64,000 nt of DNA from a virus, in IMG/VR virus record IMGVR_UViG_3300023179_000011, positions 62,001 to 126,000 of that record. One strand, given 5' to 3'. Shown piece after piece: positions 52,094 to 61,046 of the stretch (its first letter is position 1; each line of letters begins with the position of its first letter). The notes under the pieces are model-generated. The model did no database searches. It saw only the letters and a program-made list of their open reading frames with translations, and was not told the DNA's origin. The position numbers and the translations under genes were made by a program.

Positions 52094-52164
52094 CGGGCAT
52101 TACGCCCAAGGCTTTACAGCCTAATACCATAAGCGGCGGTTGGTTTTTACGCAACCGCCGCTTA
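52094..52164 (-). other. Stem-loop cluster between tail tube and spike genes
   Basis: Three hairpins in the 125-base gap: GGGC/GCCC around 52094-52108, AGGCT/AGCCT at about 52109-52122, and a perfect 13-base stem (52130-52142 with 52152-52164) with a nine-base loop. None is followed by a clear U-run on the minus strand. They may stabilise the tail-tube mRNA, which needs to be abundant, or weaken read-through into the spike gene. Confidence 0.6.
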
Positions 52165-52191
52165 CTCAACTACCGATATTACCGCCTAAAA

Positions 52192-52635
52192 TCAATCGTC
52201 TTCAAGGTCTGAGAAGATGAAGCCGAGATTTTCAGTCAGCACGATTTCCTGCGCTGTAATGCTCGCGCCAATCGACGTGAGCGTCGCGTCAAGCATCGTG
52301 TACGTGCGCTTGGCCTGCGAGCACTTCTGGCCGCCACGACCAGTAGCTTTCAGCACCAGCGTATCCGGCTGACACATGTTGCCGAACTTTGTAATGAGCT
52401 GACGCATGCTGGAGTTGCCACCAACAACGCGACTCATCTGGCACTGACCCTGCCGGCGGTTACCGACATAGTACACGTTATTCGACCCGATCTCGTACAG
52501 CATGTTCACGGTGCGGTTGCACGTGAATTGAACCTGCTGCACCAGCACCGCCTTCTGTCCGCCGAGCGTAAGTTCTAGGTCTTCCGCGCGGAACGAACCG
52601 ACGTGCGTCTGCTTATTTCCGAAACTAGCTGGCAT
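52192..52635 (-). CDS. Tail tube protein, 147 aa
   Basis: ATG preceded by AAGG. Starts MPASFGNKQTHVGSFRAEDL and runs TLGGQKAVLVQQVQFTCNRT, NNVYYVGNRRQGQCQMSRVV, with a Cys-containing second half (PDTLVLKATGRGGQKCSQAK). Size, beta-rich character and position directly downstream of the sheath gene identify it as the major tail tube subunit. The paired Cys residues are unusual for a tube protein. Confidence 0.75.
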   Translation of the reverse strand: MPASFGNKQTHVGSFRAEDLELTLGGQKAVLVQQVQFTCNRTVNMLYEIGSNNVYYVGNRRQGQCQMSRVVGGNSSMRQLITKFGNMCQPDTLVLKATGRGGQKCSQAKRTYTMLDATLTSIGASITAQEIVLTENLGFIFSDLEDD

Positions 52636-52687
52636 AGCTCACCTTAACCTTTGTTGTTGGTGTGTACTTTAACTTTGGTCAATTACG

Positions 52688-55600
52688 TCAGACAACTAAG
52701 TGCAGCTCAATGTTATTGAGCGGCGCCGGAACAACAAGGTCGAGCACGATTTCGATGCGGTCCTTGAGCAGAGGATGAATCTGCAGGGTACGGATCTCAC
52801 CAGAAATCAGCTGCGAGCCGAGTTCTTCTGTAGTGCCATTAGTCGAGAGGAAGTTAATCACACTCTTCACTTGGTACTCAAGAACCGAAAGCATGCCCGG
52901 CTGCGCGTTTGTGCGGCCGATGTACGGACGCAGGCGGCGATAGAACAGGTACGACATGCTGTCAACGTTACGACGAATCATTTCTTCGCGGCGGTTCAGA
53001 TCGAGGTTGTCGGTCGTGAGCGCGTGCCGCGTGTGCGGGGTGCCGTCACGATCTTCAGTCACAATCCAGACGCCAGCTTCAGCCATACGGTTCAACTGCG
53101 TTTCGTTGAGGTACTTGTAGGACCGCGAGAAGTCATCGAAACCAGCGACCTCGACGTTTGTCAGCGGCTGGTGCGGCACCACGCCGCTCACGAGGCCCGC
53201 GAGGGCCGCCGCGAGATAGTAACCGGGCTGGATCGTACCGGCTTCGCCGACCTGATCCGGCCACACAGCGCACACACGCCGGTTCGAGAGCGAACCACCT
53301 TGCTGCGCAATGTCTTCGACAATTTCGTTGCGGTTGCGGTTGTGCCAGATCTCGACGCGCTGCGGAACTGTTACCGCGGCGTCGGCGCCGGAGTACAGCA
53401 GCAGAGTCGATTCAGACACCACCTGATCAACGACATACTCTTCGTACTGCTCTTCGCCGAAGCCGTCTACGGCGTAGTTATAACGCACGATGTCGCCGGG
53501 GCGGACGTCATTTGTGATAAAGTAGCCGTTGCCCGACGTAACGGTAAGCCGCGTGTACTGCGTGTTCGTGGCGTTCGGATCGTCGGAGAGCGTAGCAAGA
53601 ACCGGCTCGTTTACCGTTTCGCCAAGCACACCTTTGATATTGACGCCTTCACCAACAACCTTTATAGTCGGCACCGCCTTGAGGGCGAAGAAGCCGGCCT
53701 TCCAGTTGTTCGCGTACTCGTTCGACTCGGCGCCGATGTGCGCAGCCCACAGGTTTTGCACCCAGCGGTCAAACGTCATCGGAACGAGGTTGTACAGGTC
53801 GTCGCGGCCCTTAAGCCGCTCAAGCACCTGCGTCCACTTGTCGAGATCCGGGCCGAGCGAACGACCGTCTTCGTCGTACTTCTCGGGATCGGCGACGGCG
53901 GTGTACTTTACAACGGTGCCGTTGCTGTTGCTGAGCGCCTTGTAAACGCCCCACTTCAGCGGGTTATCGGGATCGAGCTGGCCCTTGATTTGATCGAGAT
54001 CGGCGACGTCGCTGATCGAGTTGACCTGATCGGCCAGCTCAGACAGCCACTCGCGATACTCGACGTAAACTTTGCCAGACATGACAGGCAGCGGTTGCTC
54101 GGCGCCGGCGCTTGTCCACTCGGGGTGGTAAGCAACGATGCCTTCTTGCACGCAGATCTGCGTGTCTTCGTACCAGAAGTTGGTCATCGGAGCGTATCCG
54201 ATCCGATTCTTCGAGATCTGGATATCGTCCTTGATGAACAGCTTGAGGTCCATGTCCTTGCCGCTGATCAGCTGGCAGGTCGCTGTGGCTGTGGTGCCCC
54301 CCTCGCTGCCCGGAGCGGCGATCGTGATGGTCGGGGCGGCGGTATAACCAGCGCCACGATTGGTCACGGTGATGGCAACAACCTTACCCGCGTTCTCACC
54401 TGTGCCGAGTACCGCAACACCTGTGGCAGTTTGATTCTGCACAAGGTTGCCTGTCGGCGCAGAGAACGTAACTGTCGGGGGCGTCACATAGCCGGAACCG
54501 GCGTTTGTGATGCTAACCGGACCAACCTTGTCGACCGGCGCGCCGTCTTGTGTGAGCAGCGAGGTCGGAAGGTCGTCGCGCAGGATGAGCTTGCGCACCG
54601 GACCAGCCTTGCTCGAATTCACTGTGATGTACCACTTGTCACCCTTGCGCAGGCCGTCAACAGCGTAGTTATCTGCTTGATCGGTCGCGCCGGTGAAGCG
54701 AACCTTTACGCCGTTAGTGCCGATCGCTACGCCGACCGCGTTGAGGCCAACGCCGTCGCCAGTCACCTCGGTCGGACCCGAGAAGTCTAGACCCTTGACG
54801 GTGCGCACGGTGATCTCAGGGAGCTGAGCCCACGTACCGCCCTTGGTGCACTCGATCACGTACGTGTCGTTCTTCGCGCCAACGTACTTGGCCAGAATGT
54901 CAACCGCGCCGTTGACGCCGTTCACAGACTCTTCGGTCTGGTAGGGGCCGTCGGCTTCCGATACCGCCTTGACCTTTTCATAGGTCTGGTGAATGTCGAA
55001 CTTCCACTTCTGGCCAACGACGAAGTTGTCGTTGCCGGTCGTGGTGAAACGCACCGACAGGCCGCGCGTGCCGACAAAGGTCACGCCGTCAGCATCGTCG
55101 AAATCGTTCGGCTGGATTTCAGCCTGATCGTCAGTGCCGCTGGCCGAAGTGACACGCAGACGGGCAGCGTTGCAACCCGAAATTGTGCTCTTGATAACTT
55201 CGACAACGTACTCTTCTTCAACGTAGCCGTCGACAAGGCCGTCGTAATCATTGGCGCCTTCGTCTTCGGCTGTCAGCACCGTGACCGCAACAGCGTTATC
55301 AACACCCTCGATCTGCGTGACGGTTACGTCAACGCCGTTCGGGCTGGTAGCTGTGTAGCTGTCTTGATTGTTAACGTCGGCTGTGGCGGGCAGGATGCGC
55401 GACGGAACAAGATCGCTCGCGAAACCTGTGACGTATGTCTCAAGCACGGTCTCTTCGCAATCGTTGTCCGCGCTTACAGTGCGAAGTTGCACAACGTCAC
55501 CGAGCTGCACGTCGCGGTCGAGGAACGCACTCGAACGCGGGTAAGCTGCGCCGTTTGACTTGAACGACAGCGTGCTGGACTGAATCCAGTTAGTCTTACC

Positions 55601-55915
55601 GGGAACAGCTGTGATCGTCGTGTCGCCTTCGTCCATGTTGTGGACGTAGTACTGCAGCATCGCGTCGTCAACGTAAACCTTTACATAAGGCAGGTCGACA
55701 ACGGAGCCGGGCTTACGTTGCGGCCACGGATAGCAGGTATCGTTGAGACGATCGTATTGACCAAGAAGCGAGTGCTGCTTCTCGTCTGTATTACCATAGC
55801 GGTGAAGGATAGCGTGCGGACCAGCGATGTGGGCGCGCAGCGGCTCCGTGATCTCCGTGGGGACGATACGGAACTCTTGGAAAACGAGTACTTGCGGTTT
55901 TACGTAGCTCGACAT
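52688..55915 (-). CDS. Tail sheath protein, 1075 aa
   Basis: The C-terminal third carries the sheath signature (FDDFSRSYKYLNETQLNRMA, GVWIVTEDRDGTPHTRHALT, REEMIRRNVDSMSYLFYRRL, then MLSVLEYQVKSVINFLSTNG). The N-terminal domain (KPQVLVFQEFRIVPTEITEP) fits. At 1075 residues it is far longer than T4 gp18 (about 660); the extra length sits in the middle, including two copies of a G-x-G-Y-x-x-(A/P)-P-T-(V/I)-T-(F/I) repeat at about residues 472-542. These are likely surface domains on the sheath. Start supported by GGAGG. Confidence 0.9.
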   Translation of the reverse strand: MSSYVKPQVLVFQEFRIVPTEITEPLRAHIAGPHAILHRYGNTDEKQHSLLGQYDRLNDTCYPWPQRKPGSVVDLPYVKVYVDDAMLQYYVHNMDEGDTTITAVPGKTNWIQSSTLSFKSNGAAYPRSSAFLDRDVQLGDVVQLRTVSADNDCEETVLETYVTGFASDLVPSRILPATADVNNQDSYTATSPNGVDVTVTQIEGVDNAVAVTVLTAEDEGANDYDGLVDGYVEEEYVVEVIKSTISGCNAARLRVTSASGTDDQAEIQPNDFDDADGVTFVGTRGLSVRFTTTGNDNFVVGQKWKFDIHQTYEKVKAVSEADGPYQTEESVNGVNGAVDILAKYVGAKNDTYVIECTKGGTWAQLPEITVRTVKGLDFSGPTEVTGDGVGLNAVGVAIGTNGVKVRFTGATDQADNYAVDGLRKGDKWYITVNSSKAGPVRKLILRDDLPTSLLTQDGAPVDKVGPVSITNAGSGYVTPPTVTFSAPTGNLVQNQTATGVAVLGTGENAGKVVAITVTNRGAGYTAAPTITIAAPGSEGGTTATATCQLISGKDMDLKLFIKDDIQISKNRIGYAPMTNFWYEDTQICVQEGIVAYHPEWTSAGAEQPLPVMSGKVYVEYREWLSELADQVNSISDVADLDQIKGQLDPDNPLKWGVYKALSNSNGTVVKYTAVADPEKYDEDGRSLGPDLDKWTQVLERLKGRDDLYNLVPMTFDRWVQNLWAAHIGAESNEYANNWKAGFFALKAVPTIKVVGEGVNIKGVLGETVNEPVLATLSDDPNATNTQYTRLTVTSGNGYFITNDVRPGDIVRYNYAVDGFGEEQYEEYVVDQVVSESTLLLYSGADAAVTVPQRVEIWHNRNRNEIVEDIAQQGGSLSNRRVCAVWPDQVGEAGTIQPGYYLAAALAGLVSGVVPHQPLTNVEVAGFDDFSRSYKYLNETQLNRMAEAGVWIVTEDRDGTPHTRHALTTDNLDLNRREEMIRRNVDSMSYLFYRRLRPYIGRTNAQPGMLSVLEYQVKSVINFLSTNGTTEELGSQLISGEIRTLQIHPLLKDRIEIVLDLVVPAPLNNIELHLVV

Positions 55916-55967
55916 ACGTCTCGGCCTCCGTGCCTAAATTTACGTGTGTGCGGTAGGGCGTTCAGGT

Positions 55968-55986
55968 CGTAGTATACACAACTACG
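55968..55986 (-). promoter_or_regulatory. Inverted repeat with TATACT box upstream of the sheath gene
   Basis: Six-base arms CGTAGT/ACTACG flank a seven-base loop; the minus-strand TATACT (55971-55976) is part of it, 56 bases upstream of the sheath ATG. This resembles the arrangement at 4469-4509. A -35 consensus is missing; only a T-rich run is present upstream. Candidate promoter for the sheath-tube unit, possibly read by the phage sigma-like factor. Confidence 0.35.
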
Positions 55987-56016
55987 GGTTTGCAAAAAAA
56001 CACCCTTTGAAAATTC

Positions 56017-56727
56017 TTAACAAGACAATAAATCCGATGCCTTGAAGACAATCCGCTTTAGGCGCGGCGCATACGGCTGGAGCGACCAAGCTTCCTCGGC
56101 AACGTATGCAACAGTCACAGGGACGGCATATCCCTGAGCGACCTCTTGAACTTCTCCTATGCCGCCTACTTCGGCGACGTAAAAGCGAAACAAATCCATT
56201 TGCTCTCGGATCAGCGGCGAGAAGTTGATTAAAAACTTCAACACCTCTGTCGCGAGAAATTCGGTTTCAGCGCCGGCAGAACTTAGGCAGTATATGGTGT
56301 GGCTGCCTTCCCACATGCCGGCGTAACTTACTTCTCCAGTATAGAGGTTTGCGCCTGCAATGTCACCAATAGTTTGTTTTTGCCAGCGCCACCCATTTCG
56401 TTTAATAAGTATGGCCGGCCGTTTGTCCGCCGTGTTGGGCGACCACCGGGTAATACTTTCTATCAAAATACCGCCTTTGTTGTCACCGGCGTCGGCTGGG
56501 CGCCACGCGCCGAGCGTTTCTATATGCCGGCGAATACGCGGTTCCTCTATGTTTTCAGGGTCGGCGAAGTGCCCCATTAACAACTGCCGTAAAAAACCGG
56601 TCATGACGTGCGGACGCATTCCGTACGAACAAAGTGCGCTAACTTTGTCGACGCGGTTTTCTGGTTTACTGCCGGCAGGAAATTGCGCTTCAATTTCCGG
56701 CGGATTCGGATCGTCGCAAATACTCAC
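56017..56727 (-). CDS. Head-tail connector / tail-completion protein, 236 aa
   Basis: GTG start preceded by AAAGGA. Contains MRPHVMTGFLRQLLMGHFAD, ILIESITRWSPNTADKRPAI, VSYAGMWEGSHTIYCLSSAG and EFLATEVLKFLINFSPLIRE. This is a pattern seen in neck/tail-terminator proteins of large myophages lying just upstream of the sheath gene. No direct family match is claimed. Confidence 0.6.
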   Translation of the reverse strand: MSICDDPNPPEIEAQFPAGSKPENRVDKVSALCSYGMRPHVMTGFLRQLLMGHFADPENIEEPRIRRHIETLGAWRPADAGDNKGGILIESITRWSPNTADKRPAILIKRNGWRWQKQTIGDIAGANLYTGEVSYAGMWEGSHTIYCLSSAGAETEFLATEVLKFLINFSPLIREQMDLFRFYVAEVGGIGEVQEVAQGYAVPVTVAYVAEEAWSLQPYAPRLKRIVFKASDLLSC

Positions 56728-56842
56728 TGAACTGTTCCTTTAATTTTTGGTCGTAAACCTTGGCGGGAGCTGACAAACTTATTTTCGGAGGCAGTAACCG
56801 AATTTTGTCGAGTTTCGGTTCGGCTGGATTTTTACGCGCCAT
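56690..56842 (-). CDS. Small basic protein, 50 aa
   Basis: A short frame starting MARKNPAEPKLDKIRLLPPK and ending LKEQFSEYLRRSESAGN. Its ATG overlaps the upstream stop by one base (TAATG), and its 3' part overlaps the next gene start by 38 bases. The basic composition and tight coupling suggest it is real, perhaps a small neck or assembly protein. Confidence 0.45.
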   Translation of the reverse strand: MARKNPAEPKLDKIRLLPPKISLSAPAKVYDQKLKEQFSEYLRRSESAGN

Positions 56843-58164
56843 TAGATGTCCCAAAAATTATCGGGAGCGCGTTGTTGCGCTGCCGGAGGATTGTTGTCGC
56901 ATATCTTAAATTCGTCCGCGGTCGTCAGTGTTTTGCCGTCTTCGGTCGCAAGCTGAAAACCGTCGCCGTCGGCTTCCGGCGCCACGATCGGCAATGTTGG
57001 GGCCCACGTGCACAGTTGCGGTTCGCCGACGCTGACCACATTAACAAAATCGACGTCTGGGCCGTACTCACCTAACTTCTCGTATACGATAGCATAATCA
57101 CCGGGGTCGAGCGCGATTGATTGCACCCACCGCCCGTTAGCAGTTGTGGATGTAACACCCAGCGCAAGGTTTTTTGGCGTATCAAACCCACTGACGTCAA
57201 ACACGTCTTTTGCATAAATATGAATAGTCGCGCCTTGAATCGGGCAGCCGTCTTCGGTTTTGTAAACAAACCTATCGTTACCGCCATAGTTTTGATCTAC
57301 CGGTACGGCGCCGCAGCCCTCAATCGGCAAAGTTGGTCCGACGCGCTCCGCAGGTTCTCCCCCGACCTCAATCGCATACGCCGTATTGCTGAACGGCAAC
57401 AGGCCCATTTTAATCTGATAGACAAGCGGCACGTTACGAATAGCGGCGGCAATCTGAATTGTTTCTACCAGCCAGCGTTCGTCGCTAGAACCGTTGACCC
57501 AGATGTCGTTTTTATTAATAGCCGGAAAACCTATAACACGCGCCGTGATATACGGGTTTTCTCGCGTTATGCCTTTTAATTGCGCGTCGACGCCTTCCTG
57601 AATCGTTTGCGTCGATAAGTCCCAACACTGCAGCGATAGCGGCGGGTGATAACCTACCTCAAAACCCGTGCCATTACAGACAGGACAATCAGAATCAAGA
57701 ACTTCTTGTGTTAATTGATCGCGGCAACGTGTGCACGGTTTTCCGAAACGAAACGGTTTTACTAGATAACCCGGCACAGCAACGTACTTAAACCGCAGCT
57801 GCTCTTTGCGGATAATCTCGCGAGCGATAACCCAGTCTTTTTCTGGAAGATCGCCGTAGCAGTTGGCGGCCTGTGAAACGTAAACACTAGTCGGCGTCGT
57901 TAAAACAACGCGATAATGATCAAGCAGGTCGTAGCCGGTTTCGCGCCATTCGGGGTCGTAGGCGTTGTAGCCGTTTAATACGGGCGGGCCAATGTTAACC
58001 CAGTCGACCGCGTCTCGAAGCCCGGTTTTGCCAAGCTGAAGTTGAAAAACATACGGCCCCGGATCGTTAAACGTGCGTTCAAGCTGCCACCAAACACGCG
58101 TGGTGCCGCGAACCATATGATCCACGGACACGCGGCGAAATGGAAAAATGCGAGACTGTGGCAT
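56842..58164 (-). CDS. Neck/virion protein with zinc ribbon and Ig-like C-terminal domain, 440 aa
   Basis: N-terminal part RVWWQLERTFNDPGPYVFQL, then a zinc ribbon CTRCRD ... CPVCNGTGFEVG like the DnaJ type, a beta-rich middle, and a C-terminal domain DGCPIQGATIHIYAKDVFDV plus NGRWVQSIALDPGDYAIVYE. The latter resembles a Cna-B or carboxypeptidase-regulatory-like Ig fold often found on phage surfaces. It lies between connector genes, suggesting a neck decoration or head-tail joining protein with an exposed binding domain. Confidence 0.6.
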   Translation of the reverse strand: MPQSRIFPFRRVSVDHMVRGTTRVWWQLERTFNDPGPYVFQLQLGKTGLRDAVDWVNIGPPVLNGYNAYDPEWRETGYDLLDHYRVVLTTPTSVYVSQAANCYGDLPEKDWVIAREIIRKEQLRFKYVAVPGYLVKPFRFGKPCTRCRDQLTQEVLDSDCPVCNGTGFEVGYHPPLSLQCWDLSTQTIQEGVDAQLKGITRENPYITARVIGFPAINKNDIWVNGSSDERWLVETIQIAAAIRNVPLVYQIKMGLLPFSNTAYAIEVGGEPAERVGPTLPIEGCGAVPVDQNYGGNDRFVYKTEDGCPIQGATIHIYAKDVFDVSGFDTPKNLALGVTSTTANGRWVQSIALDPGDYAIVYEKLGEYGPDVDFVNVVSVGEPQLCTWAPTLPIVAPEADGDGFQLATEDGKTLTTADEFKICDNNPPAAQQRAPDNFWDI

Positions 58165-58216
58165 TGATGTTTTGAGCGGTTTGACCTAAAAAACTTGTGT
58201 AAATGCCAACATTTTA

Positions 58217-59209
58217 TCAATAGCGAATTCGCAGGGCGTCGGTGTAGGCCGAATACTTGTAAGTAGACGAAACCTCGCCATAACCGCCTTCGAGATTAAT
58301 GCTCGCTTTCGTGGCGCGTACCCATTCGCGATATGCCTGCCAGCGCATCTGTCCGGCGCGCTCGTAGCTAGATTCTTTGTTCTGGTCGTTTACGGTTAAG
58401 CCAGCCGCCGAATAGTCGAACTGGTTACGGCGGAATTGTTCGGCCACCATCATGAACAGGTTGGCGCAAATGCCTTCTAGCCAGTGATATCTAAACGGAA
58501 AAGACTGCGTGTTGTATACAGCGTCAATCGGCGGCGGTACTTCGTTCCAGTACATCACGGGGCGCGCAATCGCCAGCGCAATCTCAGCGTCGTCAAACAT
58601 TAAGTTATCAAGTAAGAAGCTCTCGCCCGGCGCTGAGTCGCGAAGATGCAGCCGGATCTCTGCGATGCTTGGCGGCCCTCCGGGCTGATTAACGCTAGAA
58701 AACGTACTACGCGCAATCACGACCGAAAACGTATTTGAAAAAACCACGCACGGCTGATTGCTGCTTTGCGCTGGAATACTTACAAGCGCCACTTCGCCGT
58801 AATAGACTCCCGGTACGCTTGTGGCGTTACTGGATAACGCAGCAGCTACTTTACCGGTTTCTGGTTCTACGATCGCGGCCGGCACCTCCACTGGCGGGTT
58901 TTGGTTGCCGAGAGAAAGCTGCTCTTTCAGGCGCAACACTACTTTAAAGTCTTGCGCGTTCGTGCACGCTGTAAGGCTAACAGGGCGACCTTCGCGATCG
59001 TGCATCGTCCATTCGATCGTGGCGCACTGACCCTGCGTCAGAGTAATAGCGCGCATTCTCGTTAGGATCGGCTGGCCGTTGACGCCAGAAATCGGGGCAC
59101 TAACGACGTTCTGCCCTACGCACGAAACCGGCGTAATAGCTTGGCCGTTCGTATTACCGTTGCAACACGGCACAATGGGGTGTTCGGCGGGTGTAGCGAT
59201 GACGACCAT
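58217..59209 (-). CDS. Head-tail connector protein, 330 aa
   Basis: A beta-rich N-terminal half (LTQGQCATIEWTMHDREGRP; FKVVLRLKEQLSLGNQNPPV) resembles a BppU-like domain. The C-terminal half (PSIAEIRLHLRDSAPGESFL; DDAEIALAIARPVMYWNEVP; FRYHWLEGICANLFMMVAEQ) resembles head-completion/connector proteins with a helical bundle. The combination suggests a connector with an added surface domain. A TATAAT box lies 24 bases upstream, just after a terminator. Confidence 0.6.
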   Translation of the reverse strand: MVVIATPAEHPIVPCCNGNTNGQAITPVSCVGQNVVSAPISGVNGQPILTRMRAITLTQGQCATIEWTMHDREGRPVSLTACTNAQDFKVVLRLKEQLSLGNQNPPVEVPAAIVEPETGKVAAALSSNATSVPGVYYGEVALVSIPAQSSNQPCVVFSNTFSVVIARSTFSSVNQPGGPPSIAEIRLHLRDSAPGESFLLDNLMFDDAEIALAIARPVMYWNEVPPPIDAVYNTQSFPFRYHWLEGICANLFMMVAEQFRRNQFDYSAAGLTVNDQNKESSYERAGQMRWQAYREWVRATKASINLEGGYGEVSSTYKYSAYTDALRIRY

Positions 59210-59232
59210 GTGAGCCTCCGTGTTACACCGTC

Positions 59233-59238
59233 ATTATA
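59233..59238 (-). promoter_or_regulatory. Candidate -10 box (TATAAT)
   Basis: TATAAT on the minus strand, 24 bases upstream of the connector gene start and immediately after the terminator U-run. The hexamer is a perfect sigma-70 -10, but no -35 is visible at 16-18 bases because that region is the terminator stem. Confidence 0.4.
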
Positions 59239-59275
59239 AAGAAAAACGGCTGGCCGCTTACGCAGCCAGCCGTTT
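59236..59275 (-). terminator. Intrinsic terminator after the capsid operon
   Basis: An 11-base perfect stem (59265-59275 with 59244-59254; AAACGGCTGGC/GCCAGCCGTTT) with a ten-base loop, followed on the minus strand by TTTTTCTTT. It lies 27 bases after the stop of the last small capsid-cluster gene (59302). Confidence 0.85.
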
Positions 59276-59301
59276 AGAGAGAAGTCCGACTGGGTTAAAA
59301 C

Positions 59302-59637
59302 TCAGTCCCAACCTTCCGGGGTCTTAGTGCCCAGAGTGTCTTCGCTAAGCTTCACCTGATCGATGCTACCATCGTCTTCGTCGGTGAGGTAAACGGCCGG
59401 CGACTTAGTGATAACCAGCGTGCCTTGCTCAAGTGCTTTTTCAAGCGCTTTGAAAGGACGCTGACTGCCGCGACCACCCTTGTAAGACGCATTAGCGCCA
59501 AGGGCCGCAACGAGGTCGCCGGGGACGGTGTACGTCTCGTTGTTTTCGAGACGCTTGCCGTGCGCACCGAGGAAGCCGAACACTCGGGCGGCGCCCGAAG
59601 TGTTCTTAACTGTCGTGTATAAACCGGGTACTGCCAT
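59302..59637 (-). CDS. Small virion protein, 111 aa
   Basis: Starts MAVPGLYTTVKNTSGAARVF and contains GAHGKRLENNETYTVPGDLV and GTLVITKSPAVYLTDEDDGS. A beta-rich protein of the type seen between capsid and connector genes in other phages; likely a head-completion or decoration component. No family claimed. Confidence 0.6.
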   Translation of the reverse strand: MAVPGLYTTVKNTSGAARVFGFLGAHGKRLENNETYTVPGDLVAALGANASYKGGRGSQRPFKALEKALEQGTLVITKSPAVYLTDEDDGSIDQVKLSEDTLGTKTPEGWD

Positions 59638-59656
59638 TGTTAGTTACTCCATTTCT

Positions 59657-60046
59657 TCAGGATGCGCTTTGCAGAGCCGCGGCAGCAGCAGCTTGCAGCG
59701 TCAGAACAGCCTGCGCAATCGCAGGTTGATCCGCCGCTACGCTCGCTACGTCGCCGTAAGCAGCCGCCTTTTCACCAGTGCCGCCAAAGCCCGCGGCGGC
59801 AAGCATCTCGTCCAGCTGCTGGTTGGCAGCCGAGAGCGAGGAAGCTTGCGCAGCCGCGACCTTTTCTTGCTCCGCCGTGTAGAGCACATGAAGCTTGGAA
59901 GCAGCAGACCACATTTCAGCGGCCTCGCTCTCCGAACGCGGCTGGATGCCGTGCGCGGCAAGCTTCTCGAAGAAATACGGCGCGGCAAGTTCCGACACAA
60001 TTGTGGCGTATGCTTGCTCAGCCGCTTCTTTAACAGTATCAGACAT
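59657..60046 (-). CDS. Small Ala-rich helical protein, 129 aa
   Basis: ATG with AAAGGAG upstream. The chain is Ala/Glu-rich and helical (KEAAEQAYATIVSELAAPYF; AAEMWSAASKLHVLYTAEQE; AIAQAVLTLQAAAAAALQSA). No family recognised. Location right after the major capsid gene suggests a head-associated protein. Confidence 0.6.
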   Translation of the reverse strand: MSDTVKEAAEQAYATIVSELAAPYFFEKLAAHGIQPRSESEAAEMWSAASKLHVLYTAEQEKVAAAQASSLSAANQQLDEMLAAAGFGGTGEKAAAYGDVASVAADQPAIAQAVLTLQAAAAAALQSAS

Positions 60047-60080
60047 AACGTGCTCCTTTGGGTTTAATTCCTACACGGCA

Positions 60081-61007
60081 TCACTTGAAGTTAACGCGAG
60101 CCAGACCGTTGGTATGGCCGAACGAGCCACCCGAAGTCTGATAGGCGAAGTACTCAAGCATGTAAGCTTCACGACGGATGTACATCGTGGTGGGCTCCAG
60201 CTCGTAGTTCTTGCCGATGAACTTCGGCGACGCGAACATGAACAGCGAATCATCGGGGACAAGATCGCGCTTGATCGTGACGATCCAGCGGCAGTTGAGG
60301 AAGTTAGTCTCCGCCCAACCGTTCTTGATGATGTCCTGCGAGAAGTCGCCGCCCATTTCGTCACGGCCGAACTTGAGGAGTTCCTTGATCGTGATGTTAT
60401 TCACGAGGCAGGTTTCAACCTCGAAGTGCGACGGCGTGCGGGGCATGACCTTCAGCGCGTCAACAAGGGTCTCACGGGTGATGCCGCCCGAGATCTCCTC
60501 GTACTGCACAACGCCGCTGGCGACGTTGGCAACACCCGGAGTCGGGAGCACGGCGTTGAAGGCGGCAATAAACTTGCCGTCCTCTTCAGCCAGCATGTCC
60601 TTGATCATGTTGTCGCTGAGGACCTGACGGATGTCGATCACGTACGTACGCAGCTCGTCGACGTCCTTCACAGCGCGGGGCGACACGATCCGGTCAAACA
60701 TGACGCGGTAGCGCGGGCCACGGATGTAGAAGTTAATCGGGAGCGTCGCAAACGGGAGCGACACAGCCGCCGGGGAATCGGGCTCCTTGTCCACAACCTT
60801 GACGGGCTTGTCAGTGTCAACCTGACGGTCAAGCTCGTCGTTGGTGATGGTCAGCGGCGGCATAATCCGCCGGTAGAACCCGTCTTCACGCATTTTGGTG
60901 CGCGTGAAGTCGTTAACCGCGTCGATGGCCTGCTTCTGCATGCCGGGGGTGTCAAGCTGCTCAAAGAGCGTTTCGTTGAGCAGTTGGATCTCTTGCTGAG
61001 TGGGCAT
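60081..61007 (-). CDS. Major capsid protein, 308 aa
   Basis: The start MPTQQEIQLLNETLFEQLDT at 61007 is favoured by GGAGG eight bases upstream (an ATG five codons earlier also has AAGGA). The helical N-arm, then YRRIMPPLTITNDELDRQVD, VDKEPDSPAAVSLPFATLPI and FYIRGPRYRVMFDRIVSPRA, and a C-terminal beta part (SLFMFASPKFIGKNYELEPT; TMYIRREAYMLEYFAYQTSG) fit an HK97-fold capsid protein of the type known in large phages. The position between decoration and connector genes supports it. Confidence 0.8.
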   Translation of the reverse strand: MPTQQEIQLLNETLFEQLDTPGMQKQAIDAVNDFTRTKMREDGFYRRIMPPLTITNDELDRQVDTDKPVKVVDKEPDSPAAVSLPFATLPINFYIRGPRYRVMFDRIVSPRAVKDVDELRTYVIDIRQVLSDNMIKDMLAEEDGKFIAAFNAVLPTPGVANVASGVVQYEEISGGITRETLVDALKVMPRTPSHFEVETCLVNNITIKELLKFGRDEMGGDFSQDIIKNGWAETNFLNCRWIVTIKRDLVPDDSLFMFASPKFIGKNYELEPTTMYIRREAYMLEYFAYQTSGGSFGHTNGLARVNFK

Positions 61008-61046
61008 TTTGGGAACCTCCATGTTCCTTAATTAGTTAGGGATAGG

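Noticed and set aside
52700-54790. Very long plus-strand open frame (696 codons) antisense to the sheath gene
   Set aside because: It is the mirror of a strongly biased real gene with clear sheath motifs; the antisense protein is Arg/Val/His-rich and matches nothing.
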